Source: Ralstonia insidiosa (lineage in GTDB: Bacteria > Pseudomonadota > Gammaproteobacteria > Burkholderiales > Burkholderiaceae). From it: a stretch of DNA of 64,000 bases. Shown here in pieces: positions 17,730-24,663 of the stretch. The notes below the pieces were generated by a model. It had not been told where the DNA came from. It worked only from the letters and a program-made list of their open reading frames with translations, and made no database searches. The translations under genes and the position numbers were made by a program. Location: positions 3,100,001 through 3,164,000 of the forward strand of contig NZ_VZPV01000001.1 in assembly GCF_008801405.1 (NCBI RefSeq). The letters run 5' to 3'. Numbering within the stretch: position 1 is the stretch's first letter; every line of letters begins with the position of its first letter.

Positions 17730-19838
17730 ATGTTCAACTACCAAACCGCACTTGGCGGCGCATTGATTTGCGCCTCCACCGTTCTACTGTCCGCCTGTGG
17801 CGGTGACGCCTCATCCCCAGACTCGACGACGACCTCTTCGCCCTCGACACCCCTGGCGGTCGCCAACCCGGCTGGCCTCGATGCCTATGGCGGTGGTGGT
17901 CCGCTGACCTTCAATGCCACCACCGCAGCCACGTGGTCGCTGACGGGCCCGGGCTCGTTGAGCGCAACGCAAGGCGCAAATGTCACCTATACCCCGCCGG
18001 CTACCGTGCAGGCCGATGTGCAAGTCACGATCACTGCGGTGTCAGGTGGCACCACGGTATCGAAGACCATCACCCTGCACGCACCGGTTCTGCGCCCGGT
18101 GACAAGCCAGGTGACGTGGTATGTCGGCGATGCGCCAATCGCGCTGTCGGTCTCGCCGCAGTTCATCACAGGCACGCCGACATGGTCGTCCACCGTGGGC
18201 GGCGCGTTCAGCGCCACGCAGGGCAACAGCGTGACTTTCACGCCGACCGCCATTACGAGCGACACTTCGGCCGTCATCTCTGTCGGCGCCAATGGCCACA
18301 CCGAATCGGTCAACATTGTGCTCAAGCCCACCAGCGAGAAAACACTGACGTTGAGCAGCCCGTCAGTACAAGCAGGCAACGGCACGGTGACCCTCACCGT
18401 GCCTTCGACGATCAGCCACGGCACGCTCAAGTGGACGGCATCGACAGGCACGATCACGGTCAATGCCGACGGCAGCGCCACCTACACTCCACCTGCCGTG
18501 CTATCCACCGCGACGGTCGCCACCGTTAGCGCGACAGATGGCAGCAGTGCCCCGTTCACGGCCACAATCTCGGTGACTCCGAGCGCCACCATTTCAGTGT
18601 CGCCCTCCAGCGCCACGACGTCGGCCAACGGAAACCCAGTGTCCCTGACGGCAACCATCGCCAACTCCAATGCGACGGTGCGGTGGGCCATCAGCAGCGG
18701 CCGAGGCAGCTTGAGCGCCACCACCGGCGCCACGGTGAGCTACATCCCAGACCCGACCAATACGGTCGCCAATGATGTCGCCATCGTGACCGCCTCGCTG
18801 GGCAACCTGTCGCAAACCGCGCAGATCAACCTGAACTTCCAACCAACTGCGCGCTTCCAAAATCCCTACGGCGTGGCGCTCGACAGTGCCGGCAACCTCT
18901 TCGTTGCGGACACCTATAACTACAGGATCCGCAAGATCACGGTGCCCGGCGTGGTATCAACCTTCGCTGGCTCCGGTACCGGCAGCGAGGCTGACGGCAC
19001 CGGAACGGCTGCCAGCTTCAGCAGCCCGATCGGCATCACGTTCGACAGCACCGGCAATCTGTATGTCGTGGATACCAGCGGCAACACCATCCGCAAAATC
19101 ACACCCGCTGGCGTGGTGACGACGTTGGCCGGTTCCGGTGCCGTCGGCAGCGCGGATGGCATCGGTACAGCTGCGACCTTCTGGCAGCCGTATGGGGTGG
19201 CTATCGATGGCGCCGGCAACCTGTACGTGACCGACGTCGCCAATCAGAAGATCCGCAAAATCACGCCCGCTGGTGTCGTAACCACCTTGGCCGGCTCGGG
19301 CACCGTTGGCGCCACCGATGGCCCGGGCGCGCTTGCCACGTTCAATCTTCCGAGGGGCATCGCTGTGGATAACAACGGTTACGTGTACGTAGCCGAACAA
19401 TCCGGCTGCAAGATCCGCAAGATCACGCCCGCTGGCGTCGTCTCCACGCTGGCTGGCTCACCTGCATCAAACTGCGGCCACGCCGACGGCACAGGAACTG
19501 CGGCCATATTCCAGGGCCCTGTGGCTCTGGCCCTCGATAGCAACGGCAATCTCTATGTGGCGGAATTTGGCGGCTCAGACGTACGCAAGGTGACACCAGC
19601 CGGCGTGGTAACGACCCTGGCCGGCTCGGGAGTGAGCGGTAGCGCAGACGGCATGGGCACAAGCGCCCAATTCGGTACGCCCGCAGGCATTGCCGTGGAC
19701 AGCAATGGCGTGGTCTATGTAGCGGACTCATCAAACAGCACGATCCGAATGATCACCCCGGCGGGCAATGTGTCGACCTTGGCTGGAGCCGCTGGCGTCA
19801 GAGCCTTCGCCGACGGCACGGCCCAACCCCGTCAATAA
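17730..19838 (+). CDS. Lipoprotein with Ig-like repeats and six-bladed NHL propeller, paralogue 2
   Basis: A 702-residue tandem paralogue of the preceding gene, 108 bases downstream. The N-terminal half is nearly collinear with it (shared TALGGALIC, STVLLSACGGD lipobox, PLAVANPAGLD, STISHGTLKWTAS, DGSSAPFTATISVTPS), while the inter-blade loops of the six NHL repeats differ more. The architecture is again lipobox, Ig-like region and propeller. It may be cotranscribed with paralogue 1, since no terminator is seen between them and a hairpin terminator follows this copy. Confidence 0.85.
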   Translation: MFNYQTALGGALICASTVLLSACGGDASSPDSTTTSSPSTPLAVANPAGLDAYGGGGPLTFNATTAATWSLTGPGSLSATQGANVTYTPPATVQADVQVTITAVSGGTTVSKTITLHAPVLRPVTSQVTWYVGDAPIALSVSPQFITGTPTWSSTVGGAFSATQGNSVTFTPTAITSDTSAVISVGANGHTESVNIVLKPTSEKTLTLSSPSVQAGNGTVTLTVPSTISHGTLKWTASTGTITVNADGSATYTPPAVLSTATVATVSATDGSSAPFTATISVTPSATISVSPSSATTSANGNPVSLTATIANSNATVRWAISSGRGSLSATTGATVSYIPDPTNTVANDVAIVTASLGNLSQTAQINLNFQPTARFQNPYGVALDSAGNLFVADTYNYRIRKITVPGVVSTFAGSGTGSEADGTGTAASFSSPIGITFDSTGNLYVVDTSGNTIRKITPAGVVTTLAGSGAVGSADGIGTAATFWQPYGVAIDGAGNLYVTDVANQKIRKITPAGVVTTLAGSGTVGATDGPGALATFNLPRGIAVDNNGYVYVAEQSGCKIRKITPAGVVSTLAGSPASNCGHADGTGTAAIFQGPVALALDSNGNLYVAEFGGSDVRKVTPAGVVTTLAGSGVSGSADGMGTSAQFGTPAGIAVDSNGVVYVADSSNSTIRMITPAGNVSTLAGAAGVRAFADGTAQPRQ

Positions 19839-19890
19839 GTACAACCTGCGCCGCAGGGGAAAGATCCCCTCAACCCCTCGGCGTTATCTT

Positions 19891-19916
19891 CGAGGAGGGC
19901 GACCTCCTCGCTTTTT
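19891..19916 (+). terminator. Rho-independent terminator after NHL lipoprotein 2
   Basis: An 8-bp stem CGAGGAGG / CCTCCTCG with a GCGA tetraloop, followed by CTTTTT, lies about 50 bases after the stop codon. Confidence 0.75.
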
Positions 19917-19970
19917 CTTCCTGGCACCCCTGCCGCAAGGGTTAGACCGAAGCGCGCGCACACCTCGGCA

Positions 19971-20109
19971 CCCTAAAGTTTCCGCACGCATTGCCGCCCG
20001 AGAAAAATTCTTCCCGGGAGCAAAACAATTGCGCACTCGCGCAAAACTCCCCGCCTCTCACATCGCAACGTACGAGATAAGTTGACTGTATGCGCTGCGC
20101 TTGCAACCT
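19971..20109 (+). repeat. Upstream block, copy B
   Basis: Second copy of the block at 15341-15481, here in front of the DsbA-like gene. It shares CCCTAAAGTTT, TTGCCGCCCG, TTCCCG, AGCAAA, GCGCAAAAC, GATAAGTT and the final GCAAC. The remaining sequence of the 318-bp gap is the terminator and a short leader. Confidence 0.6.
19974..20000 (+). promoter_or_regulatory. Candidate sigma-28 (FliA-type) promoter, copy B
   Basis: TAAAGTTT (19974-19981), an 11-base spacer and GCCGCCCG (19993-20000). It is the same arrangement as copy A, and the -10 half again matches only GCCG of the FliA consensus. Confidence 0.35.
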
Positions 20110-20156
20110 GAATCTCGGCACAAGCCAACGCCGGCAGACCTGACTGGAGACCCGAC

Positions 20157-20909
20157 TTGCTTGAAGCGGTAGCGGACTTGGCACAGCCCCCCATTACTAC
20201 GAACTTGCCCGCGCACCACCCAACCGTCGACGGTGGGAAGCATCGACTCAACATCGAAGTCTTCTTCGATCTGATTTGCCCGTGGAGCTGGGTCGGCATC
20301 CGCCAACTGGCCACGGCCATGCACGAGTTCCAGAGGCGGCACCCCGGCGTCGGGGTCCAGATCAACTGGCGCCCACGCCCGCTGTTGCCGGAAGTACCGC
20401 TTGGCGGTACGGCATACCAGCCGTTCTATCTGGCCCAGTCCGGCAGCCCCACTGCCGTGGCCATGCGGCGCTCACAAGTGCAACATGCGGGGCAAGCCGT
20501 GGGAATCACGTTCGATTTCAAGCGCATCCGCATCCTGCCAAATACCGCAATCGCGCACGGATTGATCGGGCACATGGCCAGGCAAGCCAGCCCACTGCAA
20601 ACCATTGGCTTGGTCGACCGGTTGTTCAAGGCGTTCTTCTCTGACGGCGAGGACATTGGTGACCCGCAGGTGCTGGAGCGGCTGGGTCTGGAGCAAGGAG
20701 TGGGACGGCCGATGTTGCTTGCCTGCCTGAATGATGTGCGTAGTCACCTCCCCCCGCCCACCCCGGAACGGCCACGACGCGGCCGCCCGGTGAAGGAAGA
20801 CGTACTGAGCACCCCTCATTTTGTCTTCAACGGCGCTGCCACCGTGTCTGGTGCGAGGTCCACGGACGCTTTGCTGAGCAGCATGCTGCGATCCGTCGAA
20901 GGCACGTGA
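20157..20909 (+). CDS. DsbA family (FrnE-like) thioredoxin-fold protein
   Basis: A 250-residue protein with a thioredoxin-fold DsbA domain: the strand IEVFFDLICPWSWVGIRQL carries the active-site region as CPWS, so the second cysteine of the CPWC usual in FrnE relatives is replaced by serine. The C-terminal part (TPHFVFNGAATVSGARS) contains the cis-Pro loop typical of the fold. There is no signal peptide, so it is probably cytoplasmic. The start is a TTG at 20157 with a GGAGA site seven bases upstream. It may be a monothiol oxidoreductase or a glutathione-dependent isomerase; substrate unknown. Confidence 0.75.
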   Translation: MLEAVADLAQPPITTNLPAHHPTVDGGKHRLNIEVFFDLICPWSWVGIRQLATAMHEFQRRHPGVGVQINWRPRPLLPEVPLGGTAYQPFYLAQSGSPTAVAMRRSQVQHAGQAVGITFDFKRIRILPNTAIAHGLIGHMARQASPLQTIGLVDRLFKAFFSDGEDIGDPQVLERLGLEQGVGRPMLLACLNDVRSHLPPPTPERPRRGRPVKEDVLSTPHFVFNGAATVSGARSTDALLSSMLRSVEGT

Positions 20910-21139
20910 TTGGCCTGTGCAGGTCCCACGCGTTGTCCAAGGGTGATCGCGCCAAGGTTGTGGTGCTGGTGGACACGCTGGCGGGTTACGCCCAAGAAAG
21001 CGCCACCTTCCGACGGCCCCTCCAACGCGTACACACCGACACGGTGAAACACGCTACCGTCGAGAACACGATTGAGGCTTGGACCCCTCGTGTATGGCAG
21101 GAAGCCCACTGCCTAGTGGGCCCCTATCACGCTACCTGA

Positions 21140-21925
21140 TCAATGTTGCGCGTCTTTGGCGGCACGATCGATCAGATTGGCCACCTCGGCGGGGTGTGAG
21201 ACCAACGACATGTGGCTCGACTTCACAGTCGTCATGTGGGCTCCGATCTGTTTGGCCAACGTGCGCTGCACTGGCACCTTGAGCGCATGGTCTTCTTCGG
21301 TAACGAGGTACCACGTTGGCTTGTCGTGCCACGCTGCATGAGAGACTTTGCCAGTAAAGGCGGATACGGAAATTGGAACCTGCGTAGCAGCAAGAATGCG
21401 CACATGGGCCTCGGGCACATCGCCCGCCATGACGTCGCGATAAGCGGCCGGGTCGTCGAGCCAGATGAAGCCTTCATTGTCGGGCTTCAAGCCATCCATG
21501 GGCGCCTTCAGGCGCATCAGCAGATCGGACACGGATTCTCCGCTGTCCGGTACAAGCGCCGAGAGGTAGACGATGCCTTTGACATTGTCTGCATTCCCCG
21601 CTTCAGTCACCACGGCACCGGCATACGAGTGCCCCACTAGAATGACATCTCCCGACTGCCGGGCAAGCACGCGACGGGTGGCAGAAACGTCGTCTTCCAG
21701 AGAGGTGAGCGGGTTCTGGACAGCGGTCACGTGATAGCCCTTGCGCTGCAGTGCTGCAATGACCTCTGTCCAACTGGAGCCATCGGCAAAGGCACCGTGC
21801 ACCAGGACGATATTTCGGATTGGGTTACGCACTTCCTTTGCCTCAGTTGTTAGGGTGAAGAGGCCCACCGTGAGCCCGACGAAGATTGCAGCAGATTTGA
21901 GCCACCGGCTCCGGGATACTTTCAT
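21140..21925 (-). CDS. Exported alpha/beta hydrolase
   Basis: A 261-residue protein with an N-terminal signal peptide (KSAAIFVGLTVGLFTL) and an alpha/beta-hydrolase core: oxyanion region VLVHGAFADGSSW, nucleophile Ser100 in VGHSYAG, a probable acid in EEDHAL and a catalytic His in the SSHMSLVSHP segment. The sequence type resembles salicylate-esterase/hydroxynitrile-lyase-like hydrolases often found in soil bacteria, but the substrate cannot be read. The start at 21925 is preferred over a GTG at 21940. It sits downstream of the icd terminator in the same orientation, so it has its own promoter. Confidence 0.82.
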   Translation of the reverse strand: MKVSRSRWLKSAAIFVGLTVGLFTLTTEAKEVRNPIRNIVLVHGAFADGSSWTEVIAALQRKGYHVTAVQNPLTSLEDDVSATRRVLARQSGDVILVGHSYAGAVVTEAGNADNVKGIVYLSALVPDSGESVSDLLMRLKAPMDGLKPDNEGFIWLDDPAAYRDVMAGDVPEAHVRILAATQVPISVSAFTGKVSHAAWHDKPTWYLVTEEDHALKVPVQRTLAKQIGAHMTTVKSSHMSLVSHPAEVANLIDRAAKDAQH

Positions 21926-21960
21926 GATTCGCTCTCGCACGTTATACGACCTGAAATAAA

Positions 21961-21995
21961 AAAACCCCGGAGATCGTTGATCTACCGGGGTTTTT
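21961..21995 (-). terminator. Rho-independent terminator of icd
   Basis: Inverted repeat AAAACCCCGGAGATC / GATCT-A-CCGGGGTTTTT with a 3-base loop and one bulged base. Read on the minus strand the stem ends in seven T, 30 bases after the icd stop. Confidence 0.85.
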
Positions 21996-22024
21996 GGCTC
22001 GCCGTGAAATCAGGCGAAACGCGC

Positions 22025-23275
22025 TTACATATTGTCGATCATCACCTGACCAAAGCCCGAGCACGACACTTGGGTCGCGCCTTCGAGCAGGCGGGCGAAG
22101 TCATACGTGACCTTCTTCGACAGGATCGACTTCTCGATCGACGAGATGATCAGGTCAGCGGCTTCCGTCCAGCCCATGTGGCGCAGCATCATTTCGGCCG
22201 ACAGGATTTCGGAACCCGGGTTCACGTAGTCCTTGCCAGCGTACTTCGGTGCCGTACCGTGGGTGGCTTCGAACATGGCAACGGAGTCGCTCAGGTTCGC
22301 GCCCGGGGCGATACCGATACCGCCGACTTGCGCAGCCAGGGCGTCGGAGATGTAGTCGCCGTTCAGGTTCAACGTCGCCACCACCGAGTACTCGGCCGGA
22401 CGCAGCAGGATCTGCTGCAGGAAGGCGTCGGCAATCGCGTCCTTGACGACGATTTCCTTGCCCGTCTTCGGGTTCTTGAACTTGCACCACGGGCCGCCGT
22501 CGATCAGCTCGGCGCCGAATTCCTTCTGTGCCAGCGCGTAGGCCCAGTCACGGAAACCACCTTCCGTGAACTTCATGATGTTGCCCTTGTGCACGATCGT
22601 GACCGACGGCTTGTCGTTGTCGATCGCGTACTGGATGGCCTTGCGCACCAGGCGCTCGGTGCCTTCGCGCGACACCGGCTTCACGCCAATGCCCGACGTT
22701 TCCGGGAAGCGGATCTTCTTCACGCCGAATTCGTCTTGCAGAATCTTGATCAGCTTCTTGGCCTTCTCGCTCTCGGCTTCGAATTCGATGCCGGCGTAGA
22801 TGTCTTCCGAGTTCTCACGGAAGATGACCATGTCGGTCTTCTCCGGCTCTTTCACCGGCGAAGGCACGCCCTTGAAGTAGCGCACCGGGCGCAGGCAGAC
22901 GTACAGATCCAGCTCCTGGCGCAGCGCCACGTTCAGCGAACGGATGCCGCCGCCCACCGGCGTCGTCAGCGGGCCCTTGATGGACACCACATAGTCCTTC
23001 AGGACTTGCAGGGTTTCTTCCGGCAGCCACACGTCCGGGCCGTACACCTTGGTCGACTTCTCGCCAGCGTAGATCTCCATCCACGAGATCTTGCGCTTGC
23101 CGGCGTAGGCCTTTTCAACGGCTGCGTCCACCACCTTGATCATCACCGGGGTGATGTCGAAGCCAGTGCCGTCACCCTCGATGTAGGGAATGATGGGGTT
23201 GTTGGGGACGTTCAGGGAGAAGTCTTGGTTGACGGTGATCTTCTCGCCGGCCGGGACCTTGATGTGTTGATACAT
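22025..23275 (-). CDS. icd: NADP-dependent isocitrate dehydrogenase
   Basis: TCA-cycle enzyme converting isocitrate to 2-oxoglutarate with NADPH formation. The 416-residue protein is the E. coli-type dimeric form. Ser113 in GGGIRSLNVALRQ is the substrate-binding residue that AceK phosphorylates in E. coli; HGTAPKYAGKDYVNPGS carries the Lys-Tyr pair typical of NADP specificity; the IVHKGNIMKFTEG and LNGDYISDALAAQVGG blocks are conserved. The upstream gap contains an operator-like palindrome. AceK itself is not in the window, so phospho-control is only possible, not shown. Confidence 0.97.
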   Translation of the reverse strand: MYQHIKVPAGEKITVNQDFSLNVPNNPIIPYIEGDGTGFDITPVMIKVVDAAVEKAYAGKRKISWMEIYAGEKSTKVYGPDVWLPEETLQVLKDYVVSIKGPLTTPVGGGIRSLNVALRQELDLYVCLRPVRYFKGVPSPVKEPEKTDMVIFRENSEDIYAGIEFEAESEKAKKLIKILQDEFGVKKIRFPETSGIGVKPVSREGTERLVRKAIQYAIDNDKPSVTIVHKGNIMKFTEGGFRDWAYALAQKEFGAELIDGGPWCKFKNPKTGKEIVVKDAIADAFLQQILLRPAEYSVVATLNLNGDYISDALAAQVGGIGIAPGANLSDSVAMFEATHGTAPKYAGKDYVNPGSEILSAEMMLRHMGWTEAADLIISSIEKSILSKKVTYDFARLLEGATQVSCSGFGQVMIDNM

Positions 23276-23435
23276 GGACGACTCCAGTGCAGACCGCGGG
23301 TGAGCGGGTGGACGGTGGGGGTTGACAGCACAGCGTGCTGCCCCGGGTTGGCCGAGCCGGCACGCTGCAATGAACTGGTGATTCTAGCGGGCTGCGATGA
23401 CACTCTCACGGTGCACCGCACAAATTTCGCAAGCC

Positions 23436-23464
23436 TTAACTCTTATATAAGACACAAGAGTTAA
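23436..23464. promoter_or_regulatory. Operator-like nested palindrome upstream of icd
   Basis: Outer arms TTAACTCTT (23436-23444) and AAGAGTTAA (23456-23464) form a perfect 9-bp inverted repeat. Inside it is the perfect 12-bp palindrome TCTTATATAAGA (23441-23452). It lies 161 bases upstream of the icd start, in an AT-rich patch that could also hold the promoter. Confidence 0.5.
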
Positions 23465-23526
23465 TTTCGCATTATGCCGGAAAATTTCACCATCCGCCAC
23501 AGTCGCGCACATGGTGAAACGGCCGG

Positions 23527-23994
23527 TCAGCCACTGGGCCGGGTGGCGCCGGAGGCGCGTTCGATCAGGCTGCGGGCATCGGCCAGCGCGGGGTTGGCGC
23601 CGGCCTGCGCGCTCCAGGCGTCGACCAGGCGGCCGAGGGCGGCGCGCAGTTCCACATGGCGATCGGCCTCCAGCAAGCCAATCAGGCCCGTGCCGTCCAA
23701 CCCGGGGTGATGGCGCACCAGCCAGGCCAGGGTCTGGATGTGGTCGACGAAGCGCGCATCGGCCCGATACAGATTGCTGAAACAGTTCAGCCCTATCTGC
23801 CGGTCGAGCGGCTGGCCGGAGAGCGTCTGTGACACAAGCATGAAATCGTCCAGGCTGGAGGCAGCCTGATCGGGCACTCGGCGCAGGCCCAGCGTGACGG
23901 CGAGCGTCGCCAGCGCGCCGCCGCCAAACAGGAAGTCGCGACGGGTGAATCGGGCAGGCTTGAGGGGATGGGAGGACAACGGAGAGAGCGGCAC
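23527..23994 (-). CDS. Tat-exported small-subunit-like protein of FAD sugar dehydrogenases
   Basis: A 155-residue protein with a twin-arginine signal (TRRDFLFGGGALATLAVTLGL). The mature part (SSLDDFMLVSQTLSGQPLD, then a helical region with NLYRADARFVDHIQTLAWL) resembles the gamma/small subunit of membrane-bound FAD-dependent sorbitol, gluconate or alcohol dehydrogenases (PF12318 type), which helps export the large subunit. No GMC-type large subunit or cytochrome c subunit is adjacent. The family call rests on the Tat signal plus overall pattern, so it is moderate. Confidence 0.6.
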   Translation of the reverse strand: MPLSPLSSHPLKPARFTRRDFLFGGGALATLAVTLGLRRVPDQAASSLDDFMLVSQTLSGQPLDRQIGLNCFSNLYRADARFVDHIQTLAWLVRHHPGLDGTGLIGLLEADRHVELRAALGRLVDAWSAQAGANPALADARSLIERASGATRPSG

Positions 23995-24271
23995 GGCGGA
24001 TTCTGGACAGAGTCAGGGCGATTCTCAGGGCCGGTCTACTTTGATCCAATCAGACACGTCCGAAAGCCCGGCCCTCCCGCTCAGAAGTCGGGCATCTTTT
24101 TTGCGCAGCGCAACATGCGCCACATCCCGGCCAGCGTGCTGCTGACCCCGTCAAAATGACATCAAAAAAAATCAACGCGACGTGTCAACGCGCCCGCAGC
24201 AGCCTGCGTTATTGCAGATGACTCATTTAGCGGGTCGTTGGTTAACTCACTGATCGATAAAAGGATTCACC

Positions 24272-24481
24272 ATGAAGAAGCTGATCGCTGCCCTGATCGC
24301 CGGCCTGTTCGCTGCTGGTGTGTACGCACAAACCCCGGCTGCTCCGGCTGCTGACGCTGCTGCTGCTCCGGCTGCCGCTGAAAAGGCTCCGGCTAAGGCC
24401 AAGAAGCACGCCAAGAAGCACAAGAAGGCCGCTAAGAAGGCTGACGCTGCTGCTCCGGCTGCTGACGCTGCCAAGCAATAA
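24272..24481 (+). CDS. Small exported Ala/Lys/Pro-rich protein
   Basis: A 69-residue protein: signal peptide MKKLIAALIAGLFAAGVYAQ, then a mature part of about 50 residues made almost only of Ala, Pro, Lys, His and Asp, with a central basic cluster (AKAKKHAKKHKKAAKK) between Ala/Pro/Asp stretches. There are no aromatic residues or cysteine in the mature part, so it is probably unfolded and binds polyanions or buffers charge. It has an AAAAGGA ribosome site, its own 277-bp upstream gap and its own terminator, which support it as a real gene. The composition recalls acid-shock (Asr-like) and histone-tail proteins, but no family can be assigned. Confidence 0.7.
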   Translation: MKKLIAALIAGLFAAGVYAQTPAAPAADAAAAPAAAEKAPAKAKKHAKKHKKAAKKADAAAPAADAAKQ

Positions 24482-24522
24482 GTTGGTGCTTCTGCCGGGC
24501 CCTCGCGGCTCGGCCGACACAG

Positions 24523-24554
24523 AAAAGCAGATGCTTATGCGTCTGCTTTTTTTT
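24523..24554 (+). terminator. Rho-independent terminator after the Ala/Lys-rich gene
   Basis: Stem AAAAGCAGATGC / GCGTCTGCTTTT (one G-T pair) with a TTAT loop, followed by a run of T, about 40 bases after the stop. Confidence 0.85.
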
Positions 24555-24663
24555 GCCCGCAATTTTTACAATCTCCCTGAGCCCGCATGTGGGGCTGTCA
24601 AAATAGCGCCATCTGTCTTGGGTACCGTGCGCCTTCCTCACAACAAGAATCAGGGAAGGCGCA

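Noticed and set aside
16680..19830. Regularly spaced repeats resembling a CRISPR array
   Set aside because: They are coding NHL repeats of about 50 codons with varied spacing; there are no identical short direct repeats and no cas genes.
21977..23464. 495-residue plus-strand frame across icd
   Set aside because: Antisense shadow of icd; no recognisable motif.
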